From: Paracoccus denitrificans
GTDB lineage: Bacteria; Pseudomonadota; Alphaproteobacteria; Rhodobacterales; Rhodobacteraceae
DNA: 64,000 bases
Assembly (NCBI GenBank): GCA_003240735.1
Contig: QFNE01000012.1
Span: 4,678-68,677 of the forward strand
Direction of reading: 5' to 3'
Numbering within the stretch: position 1 is the first letter of the stretch; every line of letters begins with the position of its first letter. Below the pieces are notes generated by a model. That model saw only the letters and a program-made list of their open reading frames with translations, was not told where the DNA came from and did no database searches. Positions 35,357 to 45,278 of this stretch are shown piece by piece. The position numbers were made by a program, and so were the translations under genes.

Positions 35357-38062
35357 ATGCTCAACTTCGGAAATCTGGCGAAAAAGGTCTTTGGCACGCC
35401 CAACGACCGCAAGGTCAATGCGGCACGCCCGCTGGTGGCGCAGATCAACGCGCTGGAACCGCGCTTTCAAGCGATGTCTGACGAGGACCTGATCGCGACC
35501 ACCCGCAGCCTGCAACAGCGCGCACAGTCGGGCGAAAGCCTGGACAAGCTGCTGCCCGAGGCGTTCGCCAACTGTCGCGAAGGCGCGCGCCGCGCCCTTG
35601 GTCTGCGGGCGTTCGACACGCAGCTGTTGGGCGGGATCTTCCTGCATCAGGGCAACATCGCCGAAATGAAGACGGGTGAGGGCAAGACGCTGGTCGCGAC
35701 CTTCCCGGCCTATCTGAACGCACTGGCGGGCAAAGGCGTCCATGTCGTCACGGTCAACGACTATCTGGCCAAGCGCGACGCCGAGTGGATGAGCAAGGTG
35801 TTCGCCCAACTGGGGATGACGACCGGCGTCGTCTATCCGTTCCAGGCCGATGACGAAAAGCGCGCCGCGTATCGCGCAGACGTGACCTATGCCACGAACA
35901 ACGAGCTCGGGTTCGATTACCTTCGCGACAACATGAAGGGCTCGATCGAGGAAATGACCCAACGCGGCCATTTCTACGCCATCGTCGATGAGGTCGATTC
36001 GATCCTCGTCGACGAAGCCCGGACCCCGCTGATCATCTCCGGCCCAAGTCAGGACCGCAGTGAACTGTACCGGGTGCTGGACGCGTTCATTCCGGAATTG
36101 GATGCGACGCACTTCACGCTGGACGAAAAGACCCGGAACGCGACCTTCACCGAGGACGGGAACGAGTTTCAGGAACAGCGCCTGTCGCAAGCGGGCATCC
36201 TGCCCGAGGGGCAGACGCTGTATGATCCGGAATCGACGACGATCGTGCACCATGCGAACCAGGCCCTGCGCGCGCACAAGCTGTATCAGCGCGACCAGAA
36301 TTATATCGTCAAGGACGGCGAAATCGTCCTGATCGACGAATTCACCGGCCGCATGATGAAAGGCCGCCGTCTGTCGGACGGTCTGCACCAGGCGATTGAA
36401 GCCAAGGAGAACGTCGACATCCAGCCGGAGAACGTGACGCTCGCCAGCGTGACGTTCCAGAATTATTTCCGCCTTTACGACAAGCTGTCGGGGATGACCG
36501 GGACGGCCGCGACCGAGGCCGAGGAGTTCGCCGAGATCTACAAGCTGGGCGTGGTCGAGGTTCCGACGAACCGCCCGATTCAGCGGCAGGACGAGCATGA
36601 CCGCGTCTACCGCACCGCCGCCGACAAATATGCGGCCGTGCTGGAGGCCATCCGCGACGCCTATGCCCGTCGCCAGCCGATCCTTGTCGGCACAACCTCG
36701 ATCGAGAAGTCGGAAATGTTGTCCAAGATGCTGGACGATGCCGGCATCCCGCACAACGTTTTGAACGCGCGCCAGCACGAACAGGAAGCGACTATCGTGG
36801 CTGAGGCTGGTAAACCTGGTGCAGTGACCATCGCGACCAACATGGCCGGTCGCGGCACCGACATTCAGTTGGGCGGCAACGTCGACATGAAGGTGATGGA
36901 GCGGCTGGCCGAAAACCCCGATGCCAACCCCGACGACCTTCGCCATCAGGTCGAGGCCGAAGTTGCCGCCGAAAAGCAGGCTGTACTGGAATCAGGTGGG
37001 CTGTTCGTTCTGTCCACCGAACGGCACGAAAGCCGCCGGATCGACAACCAGCTGCGTGGCCGGTCTGGTCGTCAGGGTGACCCCGGACGGTCGCTGTTTT
37101 TCCTGTCGCTCGACGACGACCTGATGCGCATCTTCGGTTCGGAACGTCTGGACAAGGTGCTGTCGTCCTTGGGCATGAAGGAAGGCGAGGCCATCGTCCA
37201 CCCGTGGGTCAACAAATCCCTTGAACGGGCGCAGGCCAAGGTCGAAGGGCGCAACTTCGACATCCGCAAGCAGTTGCTGAAGTTCGACGATGTCATGAAC
37301 GACCAGCGCAAGGCTGTCTTCAGCCAGCGCCTGGAAATCATGCAATCGGACGATGTCGGCGACATCGTGGCCGACATGCGCCATCAGGTGATCGACGACC
37401 TGATGGAAACCTACATGCCGGACCGCGCCTATGCCGAACAGTGGGACACTGCTGGCCTCAAGGAGGCGGTGCTGGAACGGCTGAACATGGACCTGCCGAT
37501 TGCCGAATGGGCGGCCGAAGACGGCGTCGATCAGGCGGTCATCCGTGAACGGATCGGGCAGGCGACGGACGCGTATATGGCCGAAAAGGCCGTGCAGTTC
37601 GGCCCCGAGGCGATGTCCCAGATCGAAAAGCAGATCGTGCTTCAGACCATCGACCAGAAATGGCGCGAACATCTGGTGACGCTGGAGCATCTGCGGTCGG
37701 TCGTGGGTTTCCGTGGCTATGCCCAGCGTGACCCGCTGTCGGAATACAAGACCGAAGGCTTCCAGCTGTTCGAGGCGCTTCTGGACGGCTTGCGCGGCGA
37801 CGTAACCCAGCAGCTTGCCCACATTCGCCCGCTGACCGAGGCGGAGCGCGAAGCGATGATGCAGGATTACCGCGACCAGATGGCGGCGCAGCAACAGGCG
37901 GCCCAGCCCCAGCACGAGGAAGCGGAGGCCTCCGACGTCAGTGGTGCAATCCCCGGCTTTGACGAAAACGATCCGACGACCTGGGGCAACCCCGGCCGGA
38001 ACGACCCGTGCCCCTGCGGCTCGGGCCAGCGGTTCAAGAACTGCCACGGCCGCTTGGTCTGA
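35357..38062 (+). CDS. secA: Preprotein translocase ATPase SecA
   Basis: Drives secretion through SecYEG with ATP. The 901-residue product has Walker A MKTGEGKT (about 104-111), [38 protein letters not shown], the NBD2 block [14 protein letters not shown] and [10 protein letters not shown], and a C-terminal zinc motif [14 protein letters not shown] that binds SecB or lipids. I choose the ATG at 35357 (AAGGA upstream; [12 protein letters not shown] is the usual N-terminus). A 9-residue longer form from 35330 is possible. Confidence 0.97.
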   Translation: MLNFGNLAKKVFGTPNDRKVNAARPLVAQINALEPRFQAMSDEDLIATTRSLQQRAQSGESLDKLLPEAFANCREGARRALGLRAFDTQLLGGIFLHQGNIAEMKTGEGKTLVATFPAYLNALAGKGVHVVTVNDYLAKRDAEWMSKVFAQLGMTTGVVYPFQADDEKRAAYRADVTYATNNELGFDYLRDNMKGSIEEMTQRGHFYAIVDEVDSILVDEARTPLIISGPSQDRSELYRVLDAFIPELDATHFTLDEKTRNATFTEDGNEFQEQRLSQAGILPEGQTLYDPESTTIVHHANQALRAHKLYQRDQNYIVKDGEIVLIDEFTGRMMKGRRLSDGLHQAIEAKENVDIQPENVTLASVTFQNYFRLYDKLSGMTGTAATEAEEFAEIYKLGVVEVPTNRPIQRQDEHDRVYRTAADKYAAVLEAIRDAYARRQPILVGTTSIEKSEMLSKMLDDAGIPHNVLNARQHEQEATIVAEAGKPGAVTIATNMAGRGTDIQLGGNVDMKVMERLAENPDANPDDLRHQVEAEVAAEKQAVLESGGLFVLSTERHESRRIDNQLRGRSGRQGDPGRSLFFLSLDDDLMRIFGSERLDKVLSSLGMKEGEAIVHPWVNKSLERAQAKVEGRNFDIRKQLLKFDDVMNDQRKAVFSQRLEIMQSDDVGDIVADMRHQVIDDLMETYMPDRAYAEQWDTAGLKEAVLERLNMDLPIAEWAAEDGVDQAVIRERIGQATDAYMAEKAVQFGPEAMSQIEKQIVLQTIDQKWREHLVTLEHLRSVVGFRGYAQRDPLSEYKTEGFQLFEALLDGLRGDVTQQLAHIRPLTEAEREAMMQDYRDQMAAQQQAAQPQHEEAEASDVSGAIPGFDENDPTTWGNPGRNDPCPCGSGQRFKNCHGRLV

Positions 38063-38080
38063 TAAGGGTACAAACTAACG

Positions 38081-38110
38081 AACCACGCGCGGAAGACCGC
38101 GCGTGGTTTG
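38081..38110 (+). terminator. Terminator after secA
   Basis: A 12-base perfect stem (38081-38092 with 38097-38108, AAGA loop) follows the stop by 18 bases. The T-run is short, so termination may be incomplete. Confidence 0.7.
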
Positions 38111-38195
38111 CATTAGGCGCGGCGGATGCGCGGGTTGGGTTGCCCGGTGTGTGACCTCAATCGACGTCAAATGAGGACGCAACGCAGCGGTTAGT

Positions 38196-39137
38196 CTACT
38201 GACGTTCCCCGCGTAGACGGCCAGCAGTGGCAGCAGCCATCAGCGCCATCGTTCCAGCGCGCGTCTGACGATAAACTCCCAGCCGCATCAGTCGGCGCAC
38301 CGCAATCGGTCCCGGCGCCTCCACCGCCTGCGCAAACTCGTCCATGACCGCGATTGCGTCGGCCGTCAGCATATCCCGACACGCGCGCAGCGCCTGCAGG
38401 TTGGCATGCAGCCACGTCCCGTACTCACCCGCACCAAGCCGCCGCAAGCGGTCCAGACGCGCCCGCCACGTGTCGTTTCGGCCCATCTCGTTATCGCCAT
38501 GCTGGCGATAGAAAACCGTGGTCGCCGGGTCGCGAATGACGTGGGCCCCGGCGCCCGACAGCAGCAGATACGCCCACCAGTCGTGTGAAATGACTCCCGC
38601 CGCACGCGCGTGCGCGGCACCCTCTTGCATGATCCGCAGGGCGGGCGGGTTCATCAACGTGGTGTTCCCCGGAACGCAGGCTTGGACCAAGGCATTCCGA
38701 AACCCCGCCGGTCGGGCATACAGCGGTGCATCGGTCAGAGGGCGAAGCCGCGCATCACAGATGACGGTCCGCGATGCCGTGATCGCCGGTCCGACCAGTG
38801 GAGCGATGTTTGTAACACCCCGGCTCAGCCGATCAGGTTTCCACACATCGTCCTGATCGCACCACGCCACCCAGTCATCGGGACCGGCATGCCTCAACAG
38901 GCTAAGGAAGTTCTGCGTAGCACCCTGCCTTGGTCCCTCGGCGACCTGCACCTTGCCGCCTGGCAGGTCATCCGCAAAGTCGAGCACCACCTTCAGCGTC
39001 CGGTCCGTTGACCCGTCATCAGACACGATCAAGCGCCAATCGGTCCAATCCTGCGCGGCAAGGCTGTCCAGCTGCGCGCGGATGTGCCCCTCGCCGTTAT
39101 AGGTCGCCATGCAGATCAGGATGTGCGGGCGGGACAT
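38196..39137 (-). CDS. Family 2 glycosyltransferase
   Basis: The 313-residue protein has the GT-A signature: HILICMATYNGEGHIRAQLDSL, RLIVSDDGSTDRT and the metal-binding WCDQDDVWKPDRL, then VPGNTTLMN and HDWWAYLL typical of rhamnosyl- and similar transferases (WcaA-like). It likely adds a sugar to a surface polysaccharide; donor and acceptor are unknown. The start could be the ATG at 39137 or a GTG at 39152; neither has a strong ribosome site. No other sugar genes lie next to it; its neighbours are secA and the flagellar operon. Confidence 0.88.
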   Translation of the reverse strand: MSRPHILICMATYNGEGHIRAQLDSLAAQDWTDWRLIVSDDGSTDRTLKVVLDFADDLPGGKVQVAEGPRQGATQNFLSLLRHAGPDDWVAWCDQDDVWKPDRLSRGVTNIAPLVGPAITASRTVICDARLRPLTDAPLYARPAGFRNALVQACVPGNTTLMNPPALRIMQEGAAHARAAGVISHDWWAYLLLSGAGAHVIRDPATTVFYRQHGDNEMGRNDTWRARLDRLRRLGAGEYGTWLHANLQALRACRDMLTADAIAVMDEFAQAVEAPGPIAVRRLMRLGVYRQTRAGTMALMAAATAGRLRGERQ

Positions 39138-39212
39138 GGAGGGCGCTTTCACAACGATGGTTGCCGACGCCTAACGCCAAACGCACGGCCCCGCAAACTA
39201 ACGCGGCGCGCG

Positions 39213-39743
39213 CTACGCTTTCCGCATGATCGCGCCGATCAGAACCGCACTGACATCAGGTGCGACGTTCTGAACGTTTTTCAGCAGTGTCGCCCGAAGT
39301 GCCTGCAGATGCGCGTCCGACGTAAAGTTGCCGTCGAATCCCCCGGTATTCGCATGGATCAGCAGCTGACGCAGGATCACATCGCGCAGCAGAAACTCCT
39401 GCTGATTTGTCGCCTCCTGCGCCGAAGACGGAATTTCCAGCGACAGGCTCAGGATCATCGTCGCGCTTAGCGTACCGTCTCGGACGATCGGCACGAAGAA
39501 CTGCTGCGGAAAATCGAAGGTCGCTTGGGCTGAGGAAGCCGGACCATGACCGCCAGCGGTGCTGGCCGGCGTGTGGCTGTCCGACGCGGCCGCATGGTCG
39601 CCAGGCTCGGCGTCCGGCGCGTGATCATTGGCCGCGGCCCCCTGCCCATGACCTGGCTCTTCCTTCTTAAGGAACTCGCCGCCGACCGCGCCGCCGAAAA
39701 AGCCCACGAGCAGCAATATCGGAAAAATCAGTTTCTTGATCAT
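39213..39743 (-). CDS. fliL: FliL-like flagellar basal body protein
   Basis: The 176-residue protein has one N-terminal membrane segment (about 5-23), a His/Ala/Gly-rich linker (about 30-72), and a periplasmic domain with FVPIVRDGTLSATMILSLSLEI, FLLRDVILRQLLIHANTGGFDG, where the LRD motif is typical of FliL. It sits last in the operon behind flgH, as in Rhodobacteraceae. FliL supports stator function at the motor. Divergence is high, so the name is by pattern and position. Confidence 0.72.
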   Translation of the reverse strand: MIKKLIFPILLLVGFFGGAVGGEFLKKEEPGHGQGAAANDHAPDAEPGDHAAASDSHTPASTAGGHGPASSAQATFDFPQQFFVPIVRDGTLSATMILSLSLEIPSSAQEATNQQEFLLRDVILRQLLIHANTGGFDGNFTSDAHLQALRATLLKNVQNVAPDVSAVLIGAIMRKA

Positions 39744-39752
39744 CGCGCCACC

Positions 39753-40487
39753 TCAGTAAGGCAGGATCATGTCGGCCATCTGCTGGCCATAGCGCGGCTG
39801 TTGCGCGTCGGTCATCTGGCCCCGACCGCCATAGGAAATGCGCGCGCCCGCAATGCGGTCATAGTCGATTTCGTTGTTGCGGCCGATGTCGGACGGGCGG
39901 ACGAACCCGCTGACGGTCAGCTCTCGCATCTCGAAGTTGACACGCACCTCCTGGCTGCCTTGAATCCGCAGAACGCCGTTCGGTAGCGTTTCCACGACCG
40001 TGGCAGCGACGCGCAGGGTCAGCCGGTCGCGCCGAGAGATATTGCCGGTGCCCTTGTAACTCGACGAGGTCTTTGCGCTGGCGAACTTGTCCGAGCTGGC
40101 ACCTTCGGGCAGAATTTCGTCCAGCCGTTGGGGAATGCCCATCATGTGCGGCACGCTGACCGAATCGGCGCCCGTGCGGGTCCGGCCGCTGGTGTTCATC
40201 ATCTCGGCCCGGTCGTCGATCCGGATGACGACGGTCAGGATGTCGCCCCGTTCAGAGGCGCGCCGATCACCCACCAGCGACATCTGTCCGTTCGACCAGA
40301 GCGATGCCTCCATCTCGGGCGTGCGGGGGGCCACGTTCAGCGTGGGTTCGGTCATCGCCATGTAGTCGGCTGTCGAACGATCCTCGGTCATGGTCGGCGG
40401 GCGGCCCAGATGATCGGCGCCCGAACATGCAGCGAGCGTTCCGATGGTTGCCAAGGCAAGAACCGGACGGGAAGGTTTCAAATTCAT
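39753..40487 (-). CDS. flgH: Flagellar L-ring lipoprotein FlgH
   Basis: Forms the outer-membrane L-ring. The 244-residue protein has a lipoprotein signal with LAAC at 18-21, then SLWSNGQMSLVGDRRASERGDILTVVIRIDDRAEM and DRLTLRVAATVVETLPNGVLRIQGSQEVRVNFEMRELTVSGFVRPSDIGRNNEIDYDRIAGARISYGGRGQ, highly characteristic. It follows flgA closely. Confidence 0.96.
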   Translation of the reverse strand: MNLKPSRPVLALATIGTLAACSGADHLGRPPTMTEDRSTADYMAMTEPTLNVAPRTPEMEASLWSNGQMSLVGDRRASERGDILTVVIRIDDRAEMMNTSGRTRTGADSVSVPHMMGIPQRLDEILPEGASSDKFASAKTSSSYKGTGNISRRDRLTLRVAATVVETLPNGVLRIQGSQEVRVNFEMRELTVSGFVRPSDIGRNNEIDYDRIAGARISYGGRGQMTDAQQPRYGQQMADMILPY

Positions 40488-40498
40488 TGTTCAGCCTT

Positions 40499-40906
40499 TC
40501 AGCGCTGCGCGACGGTTGCCGTGCCGTCGGGGTTGATGCGCGCGTCTACGGTCGCGCGAGAGGAGAGGTTCATGACCCGGATCAGATCGCCCGAGCCACC
40601 CGCACCGAGGGCGCGCCCTTCGGTCGCGATTTCCAGCGCGCCCATGGCATAGGTCAGCGTCACGATCTGGTTTCGGTTGATGAGCTTGGGCGTCGTCAGC
40701 AATGCCGCCGTGACCGGCCGCCCGGCATAGATCGCCGTGCGCGGGGCAAGTCCCACCAGCGGGTCGATGCCAGTCGTGTCGGCAGGATCAATGATCAGAT
40801 CTTCGGCGACGATGGCCGTGCCGGCGGGAAGCAGGCGCGCCGCCACGATGTCGCCCGCAAACGCGGGTCCGGCGGCCAGCAGAAGGGAAAGCGTCAGGCG
40901 GATCAT
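40499..40906 (-). CDS. flgA: Flagellar P-ring assembly chaperone FlgA
   Basis: A periplasmic chaperone for P-ring assembly. The 135-residue protein has a signal peptide (about 1-17, cut after AFA) and a SAF domain (IVAARLLPAGTAIVAEDL) followed by the FlgA C-terminal domain (VVLTYAMGALEIATEGRALGAGGSGDLIRVMNLSSR-like). It is shorter than enteric FlgA, as usual in this group. The start overlaps the flgG stop by 4 bases. Confidence 0.93.
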   Translation of the reverse strand: MIRLTLSLLLAAGPAFAGDIVAARLLPAGTAIVAEDLIIDPADTTGIDPLVGLAPRTAIYAGRPVTAALLTTPKLINRNQIVTLTYAMGALEIATEGRALGAGGSGDLIRVMNLSSRATVDARINPDGTATVAQR

Positions 40907-41688
40907 CGGACTTGCACCGTCGCGCTCATCATCTGGTCGACGGCGGTGATGACCTTGGAGTTCAGTTCATACCCACGCTGCGCCTTGATCAGTTCGGTGA
41001 TTTCCCGCACCGGATCGACGGCGCTTTCCTCCAGATAACCTTGGCGCAGCGTCCCGATGCCCTGTTCGCCCGGTGTCCCAAGCGTCGGTGCCCCGGACGC
41101 CGGCGTTTCCAGAAACATGTTCGAGCCGGTGGCCTTCAGCCCCTTTTCGTTGACGAAGGTCGCAAGCGTCAAATTTCCCAACTGCTCGGGCTCGACCCGG
41201 TGGGAAAAGAAGGCCTGAACTTCGCCGCTGGCGCTGATGGCAATAGAGGTTGCCTCGGCCGGGATGGTGATGCCGGGGGCGACGGGGAAGCCGTCGGAGG
41301 TGACGACCAGCCCATCGGCAGACCGCTTCAACGCGCCGTCGCGGGTATAGCCCGACGCGCCCGAGGGAAGCTGCACCTCCAGATAGCCTTGTCCGTCGAT
41401 CGCGATGTCCAGATCGCCGTTGGTCTGGCTGAGGGCGCCCTGCTGCAGACTGATCGTCACGGCGGTCGGCCGCACGCCCAGCCCTAACTGCACACCCGCC
41501 GGGACCATGGTCCCATCGCCGGCGGTCAGCGACCCGGGCTGTGACGCCGACTGATAGGCGAGGTCCGCGAATTCGGCGCGCCGGGCGTTGTAGCCCGTCG
41601 TCGACATGTTCGCGAGGTTGTTCGAGATGACCTCGACCCGGGTTTGCTGCGCGCTCATCCCGGTGGCGGCGATCTGCAGGGCTCTCAT
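40903..41688 (-). CDS. flgG: Flagellar distal rod protein FlgG
   Basis: The 261-residue protein opens with RALQIAATGMSAQQTRVEVISNNLANMSTTGYNARRAEF, the rod/hook N-terminal motif, has the FlgG block DIAIDGQGYLEVQLPSG, and closes with GYLEESAVDPVREITELIKAQRGYELNSKVI. It forms the distal rod through the P- and L-rings. It lies between flgF and flgA. Confidence 0.97.
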   Translation of the reverse strand: MRALQIAATGMSAQQTRVEVISNNLANMSTTGYNARRAEFADLAYQSASQPGSLTAGDGTMVPAGVQLGLGVRPTAVTISLQQGALSQTNGDLDIAIDGQGYLEVQLPSGASGYTRDGALKRSADGLVVTSDGFPVAPGITIPAEATSIAISASGEVQAFFSHRVEPEQLGNLTLATFVNEKGLKATGSNMFLETPASGAPTLGTPGEQGIGTLRQGYLEESAVDPVREITELIKAQRGYELNSKVITAVDQMMSATVQVR

Positions 41689-41697
41689 GTCGGCTCC

Positions 41698-42411
41698 TTA
41701 CCTGGTCAGTGCGGTGATGGCGGCGCGGATGCGCTGGTCTTCGGCATCCATGAAGGACTGGCTGAGCTGATAGGCCCGCTGGACATCGATCATCCGCGCC
41801 ATTTCCACGACAGGATCGACGTTCGAACCCTCCAGAAAGCCTTGGCGCACGGTGGCGTCGTCCAGAACCTGTGGGTCTGCCGCGGCAAACAACGTGCCGC
41901 CGTCGTGCCGCAGGTCCGCCCGGTTGCCACCATCGAAAACGCCGACGCGGGCGACGGGCTGGCCACCGGCGGACACGGTGCCGTCTGGCCCGAGCGATAC
42001 CGCGCCCAGATCGGGCGGCACGACGATCGGCGCGCCGCCGTCATCCAGAAGGGCATAGCCGTCGAGGTTCACGATCTCACCTTCAGCCGAGGGCATGAAC
42101 GCACCGGCCCTCGTCAGGCGGTTTCCCTGTGGCGTGGCCAGCATGAAGAACCCGTCCCCGTCGAGTGCCAGATCCCACGTGCCGCCTGTTGATTCGAGCG
42201 CGGCATGGGACAGATCGACGTCGCGCCCCTTGGCGGTCCCCATGGAAAGCGTGTCACCGCCCCCGATGGCCGACATGTGTTCGGCGAAAAGCACCCCTTC
42301 GCGGCGAAAGCCGCTGGTGTTTGCGTTGGCGATGTTGTTCGCGATCGACTGCATCTCTCGCATCAATCCAGACTGGCGTGTCAGTGCGGCATAGACGGCG
42401 TTGTCCATCAC
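41698..42411 (-). CDS. flgF: Flagellar proximal rod protein FlgF
   Basis: The 237-residue protein has the rod motif LTRQSGLMREMQSIANNIANANTSGFRREGVLFAEH, LALDGDGFFMLATPQGNRLTRAGAFMPSAEGE and a C-terminal GSNVDPVVEMARMIDVQRAYQLSQSFM. It is shorter than enteric FlgF but fits the Rhodobacterales form. It overlaps fliQ by 4 bases. Confidence 0.95.
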   Translation of the reverse strand: MMDNAVYAALTRQSGLMREMQSIANNIANANTSGFRREGVLFAEHMSAIGGGDTLSMGTAKGRDVDLSHAALESTGGTWDLALDGDGFFMLATPQGNRLTRAGAFMPSAEGEIVNLDGYALLDDGGAPIVVPPDLGAVSLGPDGTVSAGGQPVARVGVFDGGNRADLRHDGGTLFAAADPQVLDDATVRQGFLEGSNVDPVVEMARMIDVQRAYQLSQSFMDAEDQRIRAAITALTR

Positions 42412-42674
42412 GACCCCACGATCAGCGGAATGATCTGGTCGGTGAAGAAGCCAGACAGGAGCGCGGTCATGAAGCTCATGCTGACCCAGAACACGACCAG
42501 CATCAGACCAACCTTGGGCACAAAGGTCAGGGTCATTTCCTGAACTGAAGTCAGCGCCTGAAAGAGGCCGATCACGACACCCGTAACCAACGCGACGATC
42601 AGCAGCGGGGCAGACATGCGCGTGGCGATCCAGAACGCCTGACGGGTCATGTCGAAGATCACATCTTCCGTCAT
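42408..42674 (-). CDS. fliQ: Flagellar export apparatus protein FliQ
   Basis: An 88-residue inner-membrane protein with two membrane segments (about 14-38 and 50-75). Motifs LLIVALVTGVVIGLFQALTSVQEMTLTFVPK are typical of FliQ/SpaQ export gate subunits. It starts within the end of fliE, which couples export gate and rod-junction genes. Confidence 0.95.
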   Translation of the reverse strand: MTEDVIFDMTRQAFWIATRMSAPLLIVALVTGVVIGLFQALTSVQEMTLTFVPKVGLMLVVFWVSMSFMTALLSGFFTDQIIPLIVGS

Positions 42675-42952
42675 CAGACCGGCATCCTCAGGATTTCCTG
42701 ATACGCCTCGACGACCTTGTCACGAATGGCGGCAGCGGTTTCGACAGCGAACTGTGCTTGGGCGATGGACTGGACCAGGGTCTGGGTGTCGCCAGTGCCG
42801 GTCATGGCCGCCTGCGCGGCCACGTCGGACTGCGCCATGACCTGCGCAAATTCCTGCGCCGCCGAGGTGATGCCTTGGGGCAGGGCCGAGCCGCCAGACA
42901 CCGGCGCGATGGCCGAGCGGGCCGAGACATAGGCGGATGCGATTGTCGTCAT
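42674..42952 (-). CDS. fliE: Flagellar hook-basal body protein FliE
   Basis: A 92-residue protein joining the MS-ring to the rod. Pattern: a variable N-terminus, FAQVMAQSDVAAQAAMTGTGDTQTLVQSIAQAQFAVETAAAIRDKVVEAYQEILRMPV, with the C-terminal EAYQEILRMPV that is a FliE signature. It lies between flgC and fliQ. Confidence 0.94.
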   Translation of the reverse strand: MTTIASAYVSARSAIAPVSGGSALPQGITSAAQEFAQVMAQSDVAAQAAMTGTGDTQTLVQSIAQAQFAVETAAAIRDKVVEAYQEILRMPV

Positions 42953-42963
42953 GTCTGATCCTT

Positions 42964-43362
42964 TCAGCGGCGCAGGATGTCGAGCAGGCTCGACTGCATC
43001 TGCCGGCTTTGTTCATAGACGCGCAGGTTCGCCTCATAGCTGCGGGCGGCTTCGCGGCTGTCGGCCATCTCGATCACCAGATCGACGTTGGACCCGGCGT
43101 AATAGCCGTCTGCGCCCGCAAGCGGATTGGCAGGGTCATAAATGCGGGCCAATTCCTGCTGGTCGCTTTGGCTGGGTGTTGCGCGGACTGCCCCCGTCAA
43201 TTGGCCAAAGTCGCGGTCAGGCTGGAATGAAACCAGCTTGCGGCGATATCCGGGCGTGTCGGCGTTCGCGATGTTTTCCGAAATATGGCGCAGCCGCACA
43301 CCCTGCGCGCGCATGCCCGAGGCGGCGATGTCGGTGGCGGTCAGGCGGTCCATCGCCATCAC
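42964..43362 (-). CDS. flgC: Flagellar proximal rod protein FlgC
   Basis: The 132-residue protein has the rod motif ASGMRAQGVRLRHISENIANADTPGYRRKLVSF and a C-terminal GSNVDLVIEMADSREAARSYEANLRVYEQSRQM. Between them is the FlgC-type PANPLAGADGYYAGSNV. The start overlaps the end of flgB by 4 bases. Confidence 0.95.
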   Translation of the reverse strand: MMAMDRLTATDIAASGMRAQGVRLRHISENIANADTPGYRRKLVSFQPDRDFGQLTGAVRATPSQSDQQELARIYDPANPLAGADGYYAGSNVDLVIEMADSREAARSYEANLRVYEQSRQMQSSLLDILRR

Positions 43363-43739
43363 CTCCGCCCCAATCCGGCGCGCATCAGCGACAGGCCAGA
43401 TTGGAAGACTATGACGCCCAGATCAAAGCTGCGGCGCGTGGATGCCTGACGGACAAGTTCGTCTTCGATGGAGACGGTGTTTCCGTTCGGCGACGCCTCG
43501 CCCCCCGCGTCGACAAGACGGGGCGTACGTAATTGGGTTCCTGACAGGTGCCGTGTGTCGGTGGTGCGGAGTTCGGTCGAACCCGCGCTGCGCCAGACGC
43601 TGGCAAAGTCGGCGCTGTCCATGGCGCGATAACCGGGGGTGTCGGCATTGGCGATGTTCTGCGCCACCAGCTTTTGCCGCGCACCTGCGTGGCTGGTCAA
43701 AGCCTGCGCCATCCGCATCGTTTCGATTCTGTCAAACAC
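43359..43739 (-). CDS. flgB: Flagellar proximal rod protein FlgB
   Basis: The 126-residue product opens with AQALTSHAGARQKLVAQNIANADTPGYRAMDSADF, the FlgB N-terminal rod motif, and ends with a helical part. It is the first gene of the nine-gene operon to fliL. The start region faces fliI across 66 bases. Confidence 0.94.
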   Translation of the reverse strand: MFDRIETMRMAQALTSHAGARQKLVAQNIANADTPGYRAMDSADFASVWRSAGSTELRTTDTRHLSGTQLRTPRLVDAGGEASPNGNTVSIEDELVRQASTRRSFDLGVIVFQSGLSLMRAGLGRR

Positions 43740-43805
43740 CGGCTTCTCCTGCGTTCGGATAAACCGGTGATTAACCCCGAGTCGTTTAGAAACCCTTTAT
43801 GAGCA
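43740..43805. promoter_or_regulatory. Divergent flgB/fliI control region
   Basis: The 66 bases hold a CtrA-type half-site TTAACC (43771-43776) and a CcrM site GAGTC (43779-43783) next to it. No clear full CtrA box (TTAA-N7-TTAA) is present. CtrA control of flagellar genes is known in the order; here it is an inference. Confidence 0.35.
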
Positions 43806-45188
43806 ATGCTTTCAGATCAGGGCCGCATGTCGGGATTGTCTAAAATTGGATCCATCACGGCCCGGATGGCGCGTCTGCGTCATGCACGCTATTTCGGTCG
43901 CGTCTCGTCGATCCGGGCGGGGCTGGTGCATGTGGCGGGTCTGGCCCACGCGGCGGCTGTGGGCGACCGCGTTATGTTCAGCACGGGCACGTTGGCCGGT
44001 GAGGTCGTGGGTCTGGCTGCCGACTTCGTTCTGGTCCTGCCCGATGAGGCGCCTGAGGGTTTGACGATCGGGGCCGAGGTTGAGCTGACTTTCGCCCCGA
44101 CCTTGTCGCCCGCAAATGACTGGGTCGGACGCATCATCGATCCGCTGGGCCGCCCGCTGGACGGGCGCCCCCTGATGGCCGGACCGGTTGAGCGTGGGTT
44201 CCGGCCCAGCCCCCCGGCGGCGACCACCCGGCGGCGGCTGGGTGCGCGGCTGGCGACCGGTCTGGCGGCCTTCGACACGCTTTTGCCCATCGTGCGGGGT
44301 CAGCGGATCGGCCTTTTTGCTGGATCAGGCGTCGGGAAATCGACGCTGCTGTCGCTGTTGGCCAAGGGGGTTGCCGCCGATGTCGTTGTCATCGCGATGG
44401 TTGGCGAACGGGGGCGAGAGCTGCGCGAATTCGTGGAAAACACGCTGGGCCCTGACGGTATGGCGCGGTCGGTCATCGTCGCCGCCACGTCCGATCAATC
44501 CCCACTGATGCGGCGAAGATGCGCATGGGCCGCCATGACGGTGGCCGAGCATTTCCGCGATCAGGGCCAGCATGTCCTGTTCTTGGCCGATTCCGTCACC
44601 CGCTTTGCCGAGGCGCACCGGGAAATCGCGCTCGCCGCCGGTGAAAGTGCCAGCTATCGCGGTTTCCCGCCTTCCGTGTCCCAGATGATCATGGCCTTGG
44701 CGGAGCGCAGCGGACCGGGTCCTGATACCGGGGCGGGTGATATCACCGCGATCTTCAGCGTGCTGGTGGCTGGCTCTGATATGGAGGAGCCGGTGGCCGA
44801 CATCCTGCGGGGGGTGCTGGACGGCCACGTGGTGCTGGACCGCGCCATCGCAGAACGCGGACGCTTCCCGGCGGTGGATTTGCTGCGCTCCGTCTCTCGG
44901 TCACTGCCGCATGCGGCGACGGATGCCGAAAACGCATTGATCGGGCGCGCGCGAAAGATGCTGGGCGCCTATGCCGAATCAGAGCTGATGATCCGGGCGG
45001 GACTCTATACGCCGGGCACGGACGCGATCCTAGATGAGGCGGTCAAACTCTATCCCGCGCTCGACGCGCTGATCGCGTCGCGCGCGCCGGACGGCGTGGA
45101 CCAAAGCTTTCGCGCCCTGGCGGATGCGCTGACTGTACCGCGTCAGGTCGGCAGCCGCCAAGGCAGGCATCTGCATGCGGTGAAGTGA
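43806..45188 (+). CDS. fliI: Flagellar export ATPase FliI
   Basis: Powers flagellar protein export. The 460-residue protein has the F1-beta-like fold: GRIIDPLGRPLDGRPL, Walker A GLFAGSGVGKST (169-180), MVGERGRELREFVENTLG, Walker B VLFLADSVTRFAEAHREI, and GESASYRGFPPSVSQMIMALAERSG. The longest ATG start is given; an ATG at 43827, with CAGGG upstream, would remove seven residues and may be the true one. Confidence 0.95.
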   Translation: MLSDQGRMSGLSKIGSITARMARLRHARYFGRVSSIRAGLVHVAGLAHAAAVGDRVMFSTGTLAGEVVGLAADFVLVLPDEAPEGLTIGAEVELTFAPTLSPANDWVGRIIDPLGRPLDGRPLMAGPVERGFRPSPPAATTRRRLGARLATGLAAFDTLLPIVRGQRIGLFAGSGVGKSTLLSLLAKGVAADVVVIAMVGERGRELREFVENTLGPDGMARSVIVAATSDQSPLMRRRCAWAAMTVAEHFRDQGQHVLFLADSVTRFAEAHREIALAAGESASYRGFPPSVSQMIMALAERSGPGPDTGAGDITAIFSVLVAGSDMEEPVADILRGVLDGHVVLDRAIAERGRFPAVDLLRSVSRSLPHAATDAENALIGRARKMLGAYAESELMIRAGLYTPGTDAILDEAVKLYPALDALIASRAPDGVDQSFRALADALTVPRQVGSRQGRHLHAVK

Positions 45189-45278
45189 AATCACGGCAGA
45201 ATTGGAACCCATCACGGCCTGAAACTCTTATGTCATCGGTCGGACGGGCCGGCCAAGAAACGACGGAAAATCTTTACG

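Noticed and set aside
35165..36946. 593-residue reverse-strand ORF opposite secA
   Set aside because: Shadow of the secA reading frame; no domain pattern of its own.
45204..45228. EcfG promoter before the first DUF2382 gene
   Set aside because: GGAAC is present but nothing close to CGTT or GGTT follows at 16-17 bases.
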